Part shown: in pieces, positions 15,813-25,391 of the stretch
Layout: each line of letters starts with the position of its first letter
Numbering within the stretch: the stretch's first letter is position 1
Assembly (NCBI GenBank): GCA_937927415.1
Contig: CALBDS010000045.1
Span: forward strand, 1 to 64,000
Direction of reading: 5' to 3'
DNA: 64,000 nucleotides
Source of the DNA: an uncultured Rhodospirillaceae bacterium
GTDB lineage: Bacteria > Pseudomonadota > Alphaproteobacteria > Azospirillales > Azospirillaceae
The notes under the pieces: generated by a model
Database searches by the model: none
Told to the model about the DNA's origin: nothing
The model's input: the letters and a program-made list of their open reading frames with translations, nothing else
Position numbers and translations under genes: made by a program

Positions 15813-17842
15813 ACGTCCATCAACCCGCGGTAGCGCAGCAGCGGTTCGATGGCCGGCTCGCGGCCGCGGAACGCCACGTAGAGTTCCATCGGGTCGCGGG
15901 TGTCGCCCGCCGCATAGATCGCCTTCAGCCCCGCGGCAAGCGTGGGATCGAAGGGGTTGCCAGCCTCCTTGAACGCCTCGAACCCGTCGGCGTCCAGCAC
16001 CTCCGCCCACAGATAGGCGTAATAGCCGGCGGCATAGCCGCTGCCGGCGAACAGGTGCTGGAAATGGGCCGGGCGGTGGCGGACGATGATCTCCGCCGGC
16101 ATGCCGATCCGCTCCATCTCCGCCTTCTCAAAGGCATCCACGTCGATGGCGCCGGGGTCGGGGTGGGTGTGGAACGCCATGTCGATCAGGGCGGCGGCGG
16201 TGTACTCCACCGTGCCGAATCCCTGGTTGAAGGTGCGCGCGGCCAGCAGCTTCTTCAGCAGCGCATCGGGGATCGGTTCCCCCGTCTCCGCGTGGCGGGC
16301 GTAGGTGCGCAGCGTCTCCGGCACCGCCATCCAGTGCTCATAGACCTGGGACGGGAACTCCACGAAATCCCGCCGCACCGCCGTGCCCGATTGCGACGGG
16401 TAATGCACCTGGCTCAGCAGCCCGTGCAGCGCGTGGCCGAACTCGTGGAACAGGGTTTCCGCCTCGTCGAAGCTCAGAAGCGTGGTGCTGTCCTTGGCGA
16501 GGTTGTTGTTGTTGACGATGATCGGCGTGACCGCGCCGTCCAGCGTGTGCTGGTCGCGGTAGCTGCTCATCCACGCCCCCGACCGCTTGCCGGTGCGGGC
16601 GTAGTTGTCCTGCAGGAACAGCCCCAGATGGCGCCCGTCCGCCGCGTCCACCATCTCGAACGCGCGCACGTCCGCGTGGTAGAGGGGCAGGCCGGTGCGT
16701 TCGATGAATGTGACCCCGAACAGCTTTTCCGCGGTGTCGAACGCCGCCCGGATCATGGCGTCGAGGGTGAAGTACGGCTTCACCTCCGCCTCGTCCAGGT
16801 CATAGCGGGCCTTGCGCACCTTCTCGGCGTAATAGCGCCAGTCCCACGGTGCGATGGGTTCGTTCAGCCCCTCGGCCTTGGCCTGTTCCTGCAGCGCCGC
16901 GGCTTCCGATGCCGCCTTGCGCTTGGCCGGTTCCCACACCCGTTCCAGCAAGGCGGCGACGGCGCCGGTGTCCTTGGCCATGGTGTCGGCCAGCTTGAAA
17001 TCGGCGTAGGTGGCATAGCCCAGCAGGCGGGCCTGCTCGGCGCGCAAGCTCAGGATCTCGGTGATGAGCGGGCGGTTGTCGTGCTCACCCGCATTGCCGC
17101 CGCGCTCGATCCACGCCTGCCAGACGGTGCGGCGCAGGTCCCGCCGGTTGGCGAAGGTCAGGAACGGCTCCACCGACGACCGCGCCAGCGTCACCACAGA
17201 CTTGCCGTCCAGCCCGCGCGCCGCCGCCGCCGTGGCCGCCGCCTTGCGGGCGAAGCCGGGCAGGCCGTCGAGATCGGACTCATCCAGAACCAGATGCCAG
17301 TCGTTTTCATCATGCATCACGTTCTGGGCGAACGCGGTGTGCAGGCTGGCGAGCCGGGTGGCAATCGCCTCCATCCGCGTCTTGGCCGCCGGCTCCAGCG
17401 CCGCCCCGCTGCGGATGAAGCCCAGGTGCCAGCGTTCCAGCAGCCGCAACTGGGGGCCATCCAGCCCCAGCGCGTCCCGTTGCCGGAACAGCTCATCGAC
17501 GCGGGCGAACAGGGCGGGGTCCAGGTTGATGGCGGTGTAGTGCTGCGCCAGCTTGGGCGCATAGTCGCGGTTCACCGCATCCAGCGCGTCGGTGGTGGCA
17601 CTCCACACCAGATTGTTGAACACCCGGCCCACCCGGTCCAGCAGCCCGCCGCACCGCTCCAGCGCCTCGATGGTGTTGACGAAGGTGGGAGAGTCGGGGT
17701 TGTGGGCGATGGCGTGCACCTCCGACGCGTGCTCCGCCATGGCGCGGTCGAACGCTTCCGGGACATGCGCCGCGTCGATCACGTCGAACGGCGGCATCCC
17801 GAACGGGGTGTTCCAGGGGGCGAGGAGGGGATTGGCCGACAT
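15809..17842 (-). CDS. dcp: Peptidyl-dipeptidase Dcp (M3 family)
   Basis: A 677-residue M3 zinc metallopeptidase. The zinc motif HEFGHALHGLLS (HExxH) is intact, followed by YPSQSGTAVRRDFVEFPSQ, which is typical of the Dcp branch that removes C-terminal dipeptides from short peptides. Length matches Dcp (about 680). No signal peptide is seen, so it is cytosolic. The ATG at 17842 (MSANPLLAPWNTPFGMPPFD) matches the family N-terminus; an upstream reading to 18052 is non-homologous. It is downstream of bcp on the same strand with a 59-bp gap. OpdA is the alternative name within the family. Confidence 0.92.
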   Translation of the reverse strand: MSANPLLAPWNTPFGMPPFDVIDAAHVPEAFDRAMAEHASEVHAIAHNPDSPTFVNTIEALERCGGLLDRVGRVFNNLVWSATTDALDAVNRDYAPKLAQHYTAINLDPALFARVDELFRQRDALGLDGPQLRLLERWHLGFIRSGAALEPAAKTRMEAIATRLASLHTAFAQNVMHDENDWHLVLDESDLDGLPGFARKAAATAAAARGLDGKSVVTLARSSVEPFLTFANRRDLRRTVWQAWIERGGNAGEHDNRPLITEILSLRAEQARLLGYATYADFKLADTMAKDTGAVAALLERVWEPAKRKAASEAAALQEQAKAEGLNEPIAPWDWRYYAEKVRKARYDLDEAEVKPYFTLDAMIRAAFDTAEKLFGVTFIERTGLPLYHADVRAFEMVDAADGRHLGLFLQDNYARTGKRSGAWMSSYRDQHTLDGAVTPIIVNNNNLAKDSTTLLSFDEAETLFHEFGHALHGLLSQVHYPSQSGTAVRRDFVEFPSQVYEHWMAVPETLRTYARHAETGEPIPDALLKKLLAARTFNQGFGTVEYTAAALIDMAFHTHPDPGAIDVDAFEKAEMERIGMPAEIIVRHRPAHFQHLFAGSGYAAGYYAYLWAEVLDADGFEAFKEAGNPFDPTLAAGLKAIYAAGDTRDPMELYVAFRGREPAIEPLLRYRGLMDV

Positions 17843-17901
17843 GATGCCTCGGTTGTAAGGAACCCAAAGGCCCCCTTCCGGTGGGGAGGAGGGCCGGAAC
17901 G

Positions 17902-18393
17902 TCACGCCTTCAGCGCCTTCAGCACCGCCTCGACGTGTCCGGTGACCTTCACTTTGCGCCACACCTGCTTCACGATCCCTTCGGGGTCGATGAGGAAGGT
18001 GGCGCGGTCCAGGCCCATGTACTTGCGGCCGTACATGCTCTTTTCCACCCACACGCCATAGGCCTCGGCCACGCCGGCGTCCTTGTCGGAGGCCAGCGTG
18101 AAGGGAAGCTCGTACTTGGCCTTGAACTTGTCGTGGCTGGCCACGCTGTCCTTGGACACGCCGATCACCACCGCGTCGGCCCCGGTGAAGTCGGGAAGCT
18201 GGTCGCGGAAGCCGCAGGCCTCTTTGGTGCAGCCCGAGGTGTCGTCCTTAGGATAGAAGTACAGGATCACCCATTTGCCGCGCAGTGCCGACAGGGTGAC
18301 GCTGCCGCCCCCGTCCGTCGGCATGGTGAAGTCGGGGGCGGGCGTCCCGGCGACGATGGCGGGAGCGGTGGGGGCGGCAGCGGTGTCGGTCAT
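17902..18393 (-). CDS. bcp: Bcp-type peroxiredoxin (thiol peroxidase)
   Basis: A 163-residue peroxiredoxin Q/BCP. The peroxidatic site is YFYPKDDTSGCTKEACGFRD, with Cys in SGCTKEAC; the second Cys five residues later fits the atypical two-Cys mechanism. It reduces hydrogen peroxide and organic hydroperoxides in the cytosol using thioredoxin. The start at 18393 overlaps the glnE stop by 4 bp (ATGA), so it is translated with glnE. The glnE-bcp link is seen in several alphaproteobacteria. Confidence 0.95.
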   Translation of the reverse strand: MTDTAAAPTAPAIVAGTPAPDFTMPTDGGGSVTLSALRGKWVILYFYPKDDTSGCTKEACGFRDQLPDFTGADAVVIGVSKDSVASHDKFKAKYELPFTLASDKDAGVAEAYGVWVEKSMYGRKYMGLDRATFLIDPEGIVKQVWRKVKVTGHVEAVLKALKA

Positions 18394-21377
18394 GGCAGAC
18401 TGGGTTCCTCGGTCTGGGTCGGCGGTGCGAGGCGGGAGGCCGGTTCCTCGATCAGCGCCTGGAAATGGCGGTACGCCGTGGCGGCGGTCCCCCGAATTCT
18501 GCCCGCCAGCGTGGGGAAGTCAATCGCATCCGCACCATAGGCCGCCCGCGCCACCCCGGCGGCCAGCGTTTCCGACACCGCACTTTCGTCCAGAACCCCC
18601 GACGTGGTCAGCCGCAGGAAGCCCTGAACCCGTCGCCACAGCCGCAGCGCCTCCACCAGATCGGCGGCGATGGCGCCGTCCAGCAGGCCCAGTTCGGCGG
18701 CACGGGTGATGCCGCCGGCCATGTCGGGGCTGAGGATGTCCGGGTGGGTGTGGGCATGGCGAAGCTGGAGATATTGCGACACGAATTCGATGTCGATCAG
18801 GCCGCCGCGGGCGTATTTCAGGTTCCACGGGTTGTCCGTGCCGAATTCCTTGTCGATTCGCCGCCGCATGTCGGCCACGTCCCACAGCAGCCTGTCGGGA
18901 TCGCGGGGGCGGGTCAGCGCCTCGCGGATGGCGGCGTCCACGCGGGTGGTCAGGGCCGGGTCGCCGCCCACCACGCGGGCACGGGTCAGCGCCATCTGCT
19001 CCCACGTCCAGGCGTCCTTGGCCTGATACTGGATGAAGGAGTCGAGGGAGGTCGCCAGCGGCCCGGCGTTGCCCGACGGGCGCAGCCGCATGTCCACCTC
19101 GTAAAGCCGCCCGTCGCCCATGGGGGCGGTGATGGCGTTGGTCAGCCGCTGGGTCAGGCGGATGTAATATTCATTGATGGACAGGGGCTTGGTGCCGTCC
19201 GACAGGCGAGTGGCGGGGGGCACGTCATAGACGACGATCAGGTCGATGTCGGACGTGATGGTCATCTGGCGGCTGCCCAGCTTGCCCATGGCAACCACCA
19301 CCCACGCCCCGCCCGGCACCTGCCCGTGGCGGCGGGCGAAATCCTCGTGCACCCGTTGGGCGAGGTCGCCCACCACCAGATCGGCGATGGCCGCCAGGAA
19401 CGGGCCGCAGCCGTCGCCGTCGGTGATGTTGCGCAGGATGTGCACCCCGGCGCGGAACCGCTGGTCGTTGGCCCAGCGGCGCGACAGGGCCAGCGCGTCT
19501 TCGAAATCGCGCGCCGGGGCGAGCGCGCGGGCGTGTTCGGGGGCCAGCCCCTCGCGGTCGGGCAGGGGGTCGAAGAAGCCCGGCGACAGCACCGCTTCCA
19601 GAAGCGACGGGTTGCGCGACAGGGTTTCGGCCAGTTCCGGGGCGGTGCCCATGATCTCCGCCACCAGGGCCAGAAGCCCGCTGTTGGCGTAGAACAGCGA
19701 AAACAGCCCCACACCCGCCGGCAGCCGCTCCAGGAAGGCGTCGAACTTCATCAGCGCCGCATCGGGCTGGGGTGTTTTGGCCAGTTCCGCCAGCAGGGTG
19801 GGCACCAGTTCGGTCAGCAACTCGCGCGCGCGGGCGGAGCGGGTGGCGCGGTAGCGGCCCCGGTGCCAGGCCCCCACCACCCCGATCACCCGGCTGGGGT
19901 CCTTGTAGCCCATGCCCGACAGGGTTTCGACCGTGCCGGGATCGTCGTCGGTGCCGGTGAACACCAGATTGCCGGGGCCGGCGAGGCTGGGCGATTCCTC
20001 GAACAGGTCGGCGTAACGGTCCTCCACCCGGCCGAAGTGCGCCAGCAGGTCGGCGCGGAAGGCATCCGCCGTGTCATAGCCCAGGAAGACCGCCAGATGC
20101 TCCACCCCGGCGTCGTCGGCGGGGATCTTGTGGGTCTGCTGGTCGTCGATCATCTGGATGCGATGCTCCACCTGCCGCAGGAAGCGGTAGGCGGCATCCA
20201 TTTCCGGCACCACCTCGGCCGGGACGCGGCCCACCTCGGACAACGCGCGGATGGCGGCCAGCGTGGGGCGGGGGCGCACCCGCACGTCGCGCCCGCCGAA
20301 GATCAACTGCTGGGTCTGGGCGAAAAATTCGATCTCGCGGATGCCGCCGCGGCCCACCTTCACGTCATGGCCGTTGACGGTGATGGTGCGGTGGCCCTTG
20401 TGGGCGTTGATCTGGCGCTTGATGGAATGAATGTCCTGGATGGCGGCGAAATCCAGGTTGCGGCGCCAGACGAACGGCTCCAGCATGCGGACGAAGCGGG
20501 CACCCGCCTCCATGTCGCCGGCCACCGGGCGGGCTTTAATCATTGCCGCCCGTTCCCAGTTCTGGCCGACGCTGGCGTAATAGACCTCGGCCGCCGACAC
20601 CGACACCGCCGGGGGCGTGGCGCCGGGATCGGGACGCAGGCGCAGATCTGTGCGGAATACATAGCCGTCTTTCGTCCGTTCATCCATAATGCGGACAAGA
20701 TCCCGCGCAATCTTGACGAAGGTGCGGGACAGCCGGTCCGGCTGGGGTGTCTGAACGACGGCGTCGTCGTAGAGGACGATCAGATCGATGTCGCTGGAGT
20801 AATTGAGTTCGCGTGCCCCGAGTTTGCCCATGCCCAGAACGATCAGCCCCGATCCGACCCACGGATGGTCCGGATCGGGCAGGGTCAGCGCGCCCGTCGC
20901 GCCAGCGCGGCGCAGCAGGTGCGCGCACGCCAGCCGCAGGGCGGTTTCCGCCGTGTCGCAGAGAGCACCCGTGACCTGTTCCAGCGTCCATTCCCCGGCG
21001 ATGTCGGCCATGGCGATCAGCAGGGCGGCGCGGCGTTTGGCGATGCGCAGCTCCGTCATCAGCCGGTCGATGGAATCCTCGGCCGCCAGCCCGCTTTCCA
21101 GCCCGGCCATCAGTGAGGCGAAGGCGGCGTCGTACCCGTCCTGCATCACCGTGCGGACGAACGCCACCTCCCGCGTCATGATCTGCCCCAGAAACGGGCT
21201 GTTGCCGCACACGGCGTCGAACAGGGTGCGGGTGCCGGGCGATTCCACGAACCCCGACGCCCAGGCGCGCAGGTCCGCATCGGCCTTGGCCGCCGCTTCC
21301 TGCCAGCGTTCCAGGGCGCGTTCGGCCAGCGCGGCATCGAAGGGGCGGGGCAGGGGGTGCGGCGTTGAATTGGGCAT
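18390..21377 (-). CDS. glnE: Bifunctional glutamine synthetase adenylyltransferase/deadenylase
   Basis: A 995-residue regulator that adenylylates and deadenylylates glutamine synthetase in response to PII and glutamine, tuning nitrogen assimilation. It has two nucleotidyltransferase domains, each with the G-x-G-K-x-G-x(3-6)-D-x-D signature: LGMGKLGARELNYSSDIDLI in the N-terminal half and VAMGKLGSRQMTITSDIDLI in the C-terminal half. Between them are the conserved KRQINAHKGHRTITVNGHDV and GGIREIEFF segments. The start is ATG 21377 (MPNSTPHPLP). The reading frame continues open upstream to 24698, but that part is antisense to the AsmA-like gene. The gene is divergent from the AsmA-like gene and overlaps bcp by 4 bp. 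Confidence 0.95.
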   Translation of the reverse strand: MPNSTPHPLPRPFDAALAERALERWQEAAAKADADLRAWASGFVESPGTRTLFDAVCGNSPFLGQIMTREVAFVRTVMQDGYDAAFASLMAGLESGLAAEDSIDRLMTELRIAKRRAALLIAMADIAGEWTLEQVTGALCDTAETALRLACAHLLRRAGATGALTLPDPDHPWVGSGLIVLGMGKLGARELNYSSDIDLIVLYDDAVVQTPQPDRLSRTFVKIARDLVRIMDERTKDGYVFRTDLRLRPDPGATPPAVSVSAAEVYYASVGQNWERAAMIKARPVAGDMEAGARFVRMLEPFVWRRNLDFAAIQDIHSIKRQINAHKGHRTITVNGHDVKVGRGGIREIEFFAQTQQLIFGGRDVRVRPRPTLAAIRALSEVGRVPAEVVPEMDAAYRFLRQVEHRIQMIDDQQTHKIPADDAGVEHLAVFLGYDTADAFRADLLAHFGRVEDRYADLFEESPSLAGPGNLVFTGTDDDPGTVETLSGMGYKDPSRVIGVVGAWHRGRYRATRSARARELLTELVPTLLAELAKTPQPDAALMKFDAFLERLPAGVGLFSLFYANSGLLALVAEIMGTAPELAETLSRNPSLLEAVLSPGFFDPLPDREGLAPEHARALAPARDFEDALALSRRWANDQRFRAGVHILRNITDGDGCGPFLAAIADLVVGDLAQRVHEDFARRHGQVPGGAWVVVAMGKLGSRQMTITSDIDLIVVYDVPPATRLSDGTKPLSINEYYIRLTQRLTNAITAPMGDGRLYEVDMRLRPSGNAGPLATSLDSFIQYQAKDAWTWEQMALTRARVVGGDPALTTRVDAAIREALTRPRDPDRLLWDVADMRRRIDKEFGTDNPWNLKYARGGLIDIEFVSQYLQLRHAHTHPDILSPDMAGGITRAAELGLLDGAIAADLVEALRLWRRVQGFLRLTTSGVLDESAVSETLAAGVARAAYGADAIDFPTLAGRIRGTAATAYRHFQALIEEPASRLAPPTQTEEPSLP

Positions 21378-21518
21378 AGTGTGGCTGCCGATGATGAAAA
21401 ATGGGGCACAAACCCTGCGCGACCCGGCGCCCGCGGTCAAGAGGGCGGGGAGTCGCTCCCCCTCTCCCCGCCGGGGAGAAGGGATGGGGGGGAGAGAGAT
21501 TTGGGCGGGAGCGGCCTG

Positions 21519-24500
21519 TTGATCCGGCGGAGCATGGTCTGGTTGCTGCGGCTGGTGGGGTTGCTGGTCGTCGTGCTGGGGGTGGGCGTCGGTGCGTCGC
21601 TGTGGCGGCTGGCGCAGGGGCCGGTGGCCCTCGATCCGTTGATTCCCTGGGTGGAACAGGCGCTGGGCAACGCCGACCGCCGCATCACCGTCACCATCGG
21701 CGGGCTGGTGCTGGCCTGGACCGACGATGCCGGCGACGGGCGCAGCACGCTGGATCTGCGGGCGCTGCGGGTGGCGGCGGTCAACAGCGACGGCGTGCCG
21801 TTGGCCACCGTGCCGGAACTGGGGGTCAGCTTTTCGGTGGCCGAGGCGGTGATGGGCCGGCTGTCGCCCACCCGTTTCACCGCCATCCGGCCGCAGGTGA
21901 CGGTGGTGCGCCACGCCGACGGCAGCGTCGGTTTCGACCTGCGTGGCGACGAGGCGGCCGGTCGGGCGGAACCCGCCCCCGAAGCCGGCAGCCCGCTGGC
22001 CGAAGATGCGCTGGCCGCCCTGTCGGCACCGCCCAGGGCCGGGTATCCGTTGGGGTTGCTGCGGCGGCTGTCGATGGTCGGGGGCACCTTGACCGTGCGC
22101 AACGAGCAGCACGGCGGTGAATGGCGGGCGTCCCCCGCCGACATCGTGCTGGAACGCGACCGCGACGGGCTGCGCGGGCAGGGGCGGCTGACCGTGGATC
22201 TGGGCGGTACGTCGGCCGCCCTGGCCGCCGATGTGGTGTACCGCCGCGCCGACGCCACCACCACCATCGGCTTTCGCGGCGAGGGGGTGGAGCTGTCGCG
22301 GCTGGCCCCCATCGCGCCGGTTCTGGCGCCCCTGGCCGGAATCGCCGTGCCGGTGGGCGGACGGGTGGAAGCGGATCTCGACGCCGGTTTCCAGCCCGCC
22401 CGCATCCGGTTCGACATGACCGCCGGTGCCGGCGCGGTGGCCCTGCCCTGGCGGACGGAGGGGCAGGCGCCCCTGGCCCTGCGCAACGCGGCCGTGCGCG
22501 GCAGCCTGGATCTGGCCGATGGCAAAGCCGCGGTGGATCGGGCGGTGGTGGAAACGGCGGAGGGTGTGCGGCTGTCGCTGTCCGGTCACGTCGCCGGTTC
22601 CCGCCCGGCGCCGTCGGGTTCCTTTCCGCCCAACCTCTCGGGCACGGCCATTGCCGACCTGACCATCGGCGGCGACACCGCCACCGTGCAACTGGCGGCC
22701 GACCCGGACGGGACCGGCACGCGGATCACCATGGGGCTGACCAATCTGACGCCCGCGCGGCTGGCCGCCCTCGACCCGCTGCTGGAGCCGCTGGCGGCGG
22801 CGGCGCTGCCGCTGGCGGGGCAGGTGCGGGTCGGCCTGGGGCCGGATCATCGGCCGGTGACGGTGGGTGCCGACCTGACCGCCGGGGCTGGGCGGGTGAC
22901 GGTGCCCGACCGTTTCGATGCCCCGCTGGACATCGCGCACGCCGCCCTGCGCGGGGAAGCCGCACTGGACGGCAGTAGCGCCAGCCTGGACGCGCTGACC
23001 ATCGCCTTCGGCCGGCACGGACAGCCGGGGCCGGAAATCCGGGCGGCGGCAGCCCTGGCCCCGGCGGCGGACGGCAGCGGCATCGCCGTCGCCTCCGTCA
23101 CCGCCAGCCATCTGCCGCTGGACGACCTGCACCGCTATTGGCCGAAGGGGCTGTCGCACAACGCCCGCGACTGGGTGACCGCCAACATTTCCAACGGGAT
23201 GGCGGAGGAAGCCGGGGTGGCGGTGTCGCTCGGCCTGCCGTCCGGCGGCCCGGCGGCGGGCGGCCCGGTGCGGGTCAACACGCTGGAGGGCACCATCCGC
23301 GTCCAGGGGGCCGACGTGGCGTATTTCCGCCCGCTGCCGCCGGTGACGGGGGTGGAGGATGTGGAGGTGCGCTTCGACCAGAAGCGTTTCGCCATCCGCA
23401 CCCGCGGCGGGTCGGTGGGCGATGTCCAGATCGGGGAGACGGACATCCTTCTCGACGATCTCGACACCGACAATGAAAAGATCGCCATCCGCGTGCCGCT
23501 GACCGGCCCGGTGCGCTCGATCCTGACCATCCTCGACAACCCGCCGCTGGGCTACCCGAAGAAGCTGGACATGGACCCCGCCGGCACGGCCGGCACCGCC
23601 GAAGGGGTGCTGGACATCGCCTTTCCCCTGCTGGCCGACCTGCCCATGGACCGCATCGATGTGAAGGCCGCCGCCAACCTGAAAGGGGCGGCGGTCAAGA
23701 AGGTGGCCGCCGGCATGGACGCCAGCGACGGCACGCTGGCGCTGGATCTCGACATGAAGGGCATGGGGCTGAAGGGCACGGTGAAGCTGGACGGCATCCC
23801 CGCCACCGTCGAATGGCGCGAATCCTTCGAGGACAAGCCCAAGGGACCGCGCACGCGGGTGGCGGTGAAGGCCAGGGCCGATGCGTCGGCCCTGTCGCAC
23901 AAGCTGTTCGATCCGGTGCCCTATGCGACCGGGCCGCTGGGCGCGGATCTGGTGTTCACCATCGACGCCCAGCGCCGGTTCGGAATGACGGTGGCGCTGG
24001 ACCTGACCCCCACCACGCTGGCCATCGACGAGTTGGGATGGGGCAAGGCCGCGGGTGCCGCCGCCGCGGCCCGGTTCAAGGTGGAATTCCAGAAGGACCG
24101 CGTAACCCGCCTGACCGGCCTGACCGCCGAGGGGGTGGGGCTGAAGGCGGCGGGCACGGTGGAATTCGCTCCCGGCACCTCGGCCCTGTCGCGGGTGGTG
24201 CTGTCCGACGTGATGCTGGGGCGCAGCCATATGCGCGGCACGATGTCGGTGCGCGGCGACGGCTATGTCTTCGACATGACGGGGCCGGTGCTGGATGCCG
24301 CCCCGGCGCTCAAGGACGGCGACGAGTCCGCCCAAACCGAGGACGGCAGCGCCACCCCTGCCGCCCCGCCGCCCCGCCGCCGCCCGGTGGAGATCAAGGG
24401 CCGGTTCGACCGGGTGCTGTTCGGCGACTGGCGGCAACTGACCAACCTGACCGCCACGGCGCGCAACGACGGCAACGCCTGGACCCTGCTGGACATCAAG

Positions 24501-25220
24501 GCCAATGCCGGCGGCCCCAAGGGCGGGCTGTCGGTGCAGTACGGCCCCGACAAGGGGCGCTATGCCCTGCGCATTACCGCCGGGGACATGGGGCGGGCGC
24601 TGCAGATGACGGACCTGAACGACCGGGTGCGCGAAGGTGCCCTGTCGGTCACCGGCACCACCGAGGGGGCGGCCGCCGATTCCCCCCTGGCCGGGCACAT
24701 CACCATCACCGATTACCGGTTGGTGGACACGCCGGTGCTGGCAGGCATCCTGAACGCCATGTCACTGGGCGGTCTGGTGGATCTGCTGAAGGGGGAGGGG
24801 ATTTCCTTCGGCAAGCTGGAAGGGGATTTCCGCAAGGCGGGCCGGGTGCTGGCCGTGAAGAACGTCCGCACCTCCGGCAGCGCGCTGGGGCTGACGCTGG
24901 AAGGGCAGGTGGATGTGAAGACCAACGTCGCCAACCTTCAGGGCACCATCGTTCCCATCTATGGCCTGAACCGGCTGATCGGACAAATTCCCATCCTGGG
25001 CGACCTGCTCAGCGGCGGGGAGGGGCAGGGGATCTTTTCCGCCACCTGGCATGTGACGGGACCGCTGGGCGATCCGAAGATCTCGGTCAACCCGCTGGCG
25101 GTGCTGGCACCGGGCTTCCTGCGCAACCTGTTCTTCCTGGGCGATGGCGAGGGCGGCGGGGACGAGAGCCGGCAGCCCGCCCCCAACAAGCCCGCTTCCG
25201 GTTGGGATCACACGCGGTAA
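21519..25220 (+). CDS. AsmA2/YhdP-type (DUF3971) membrane-anchored protein
   Basis: A 1233-residue protein with one N-terminal membrane anchor (MVWLLRLVGLLVVVLGVGVG). Long repetitive beta-rich sequence follows, and the C-terminal AsmA-like region (TIVPIYGLNRLIGQIPILGD, then GIFSATWHVTGPLGDPKISV and FLRNLFFLGD) is typical of DUF3971/AsmA2 proteins. YhdP/TamB-type relatives bridge the inner and outer membranes and move phospholipids; that role is inferred for this one. TTG at 21519 is preferred (MIRRSMVWLL), with GGGAG at 21507-21511 and 7-base spacing; ATG 21534 is the alternative. A partial hairpin of the intergenic repeat (about 21456-21482) lies just upstream. It is divergent from glnE. Confidence 0.85.
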   Translation: MIRRSMVWLLRLVGLLVVVLGVGVGASLWRLAQGPVALDPLIPWVEQALGNADRRITVTIGGLVLAWTDDAGDGRSTLDLRALRVAAVNSDGVPLATVPELGVSFSVAEAVMGRLSPTRFTAIRPQVTVVRHADGSVGFDLRGDEAAGRAEPAPEAGSPLAEDALAALSAPPRAGYPLGLLRRLSMVGGTLTVRNEQHGGEWRASPADIVLERDRDGLRGQGRLTVDLGGTSAALAADVVYRRADATTTIGFRGEGVELSRLAPIAPVLAPLAGIAVPVGGRVEADLDAGFQPARIRFDMTAGAGAVALPWRTEGQAPLALRNAAVRGSLDLADGKAAVDRAVVETAEGVRLSLSGHVAGSRPAPSGSFPPNLSGTAIADLTIGGDTATVQLAADPDGTGTRITMGLTNLTPARLAALDPLLEPLAAAALPLAGQVRVGLGPDHRPVTVGADLTAGAGRVTVPDRFDAPLDIAHAALRGEAALDGSSASLDALTIAFGRHGQPGPEIRAAAALAPAADGSGIAVASVTASHLPLDDLHRYWPKGLSHNARDWVTANISNGMAEEAGVAVSLGLPSGGPAAGGPVRVNTLEGTIRVQGADVAYFRPLPPVTGVEDVEVRFDQKRFAIRTRGGSVGDVQIGETDILLDDLDTDNEKIAIRVPLTGPVRSILTILDNPPLGYPKKLDMDPAGTAGTAEGVLDIAFPLLADLPMDRIDVKAAANLKGAAVKKVAAGMDASDGTLALDLDMKGMGLKGTVKLDGIPATVEWRESFEDKPKGPRTRVAVKARADASALSHKLFDPVPYATGPLGADLVFTIDAQRRFGMTVALDLTPTTLAIDELGWGKAAGAAAAARFKVEFQKDRVTRLTGLTAEGVGLKAAGTVEFAPGTSALSRVVLSDVMLGRSHMRGTMSVRGDGYVFDMTGPVLDAAPALKDGDESAQTEDGSATPAAPPPRRRPVEIKGRFDRVLFGDWRQLTNLTATARNDGNAWTLLDIKANAGGPKGGLSVQYGPDKGRYALRITAGDMGRALQMTDLNDRVREGALSVTGTTEGAAADSPLAGHITITDYRLVDTPVLAGILNAMSLGGLVDLLKGEGISFGKLEGDFRKAGRVLAVKNVRTSGSALGLTLEGQVDVKTNVANLQGTIVPIYGLNRLIGQIPILGDLLSGGEGQGIFSATWHVTGPLGDPKISVNPLAVLAPGFLRNLFFLGDGEGGGDESRQPAPNKPASGWDHTR

Positions 25221-25302
25221 GGTGGTGCCGAAGGGCACTTTCCTTTCATAAAAAGAAAATTTTTCGCAAGCCGCGCAGGATTCTGTCGCTGTAACCGTAG
25301 AC

Positions 25303-25316
25303 GTCACAAAAGTGAC
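25303..25316. promoter_or_regulatory. Small palindrome in the promoter region of the autotransporter
   Basis: GTCACAAAAGTGAC is a perfect 5-bp inverted repeat with an AAAA spacer, 76 bp before the autotransporter ATG, in an AT-richer 171-bp gap. It could be an operator half-pair or chance; no regulator is suggested by neighbours. Confidence 0.3.
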
Positions 25317-25356
25317 CGGCGACCGTCCGAAATGTGTCGCTTAAGTTGGGCATGAA

Positions 25357-25391
25357 GGGGGAAACCGCAATCAATAAAGGCGTTTTCCCCC
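25357..25391 (+). promoter_or_regulatory. Stem-loop ending at the autotransporter start codon, with the ribosome site in its loop
   Basis: GGGGGAAACCG (25357-25367) pairs with CGTTTTCCCCC (25381-25391) with one mismatch. The ATG follows immediately at 25392. The only Shine-Dalgarno-like sequence, AAAGG at 25376-25380, sits in the 13-base loop. This arrangement could modulate initiation by temperature or a bound factor; the structure is seen directly, the function is inference. Confidence 0.45.

Noticed and set aside
18465..21116. An 883-codon plus-strand frame antisense to glnE
   Set aside because: Composition (His/Gly/Arg/Gln-rich) and lack of motifs mark it as a shadow of glnE.
21378..24698. 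Upstream continuation of the glnE frame for about 1100 codons
   Set aside because: It is antisense to the AsmA2-like gene and has no homology; glnE starts at 21377 where family similarity begins.
25270..25316. A possible Pho box upstream of the phytase-like autotransporter
   Set aside because: CTGTCGC and CTGTAAC-like pieces do not form the 11-bp spaced direct repeats of a Pho box.
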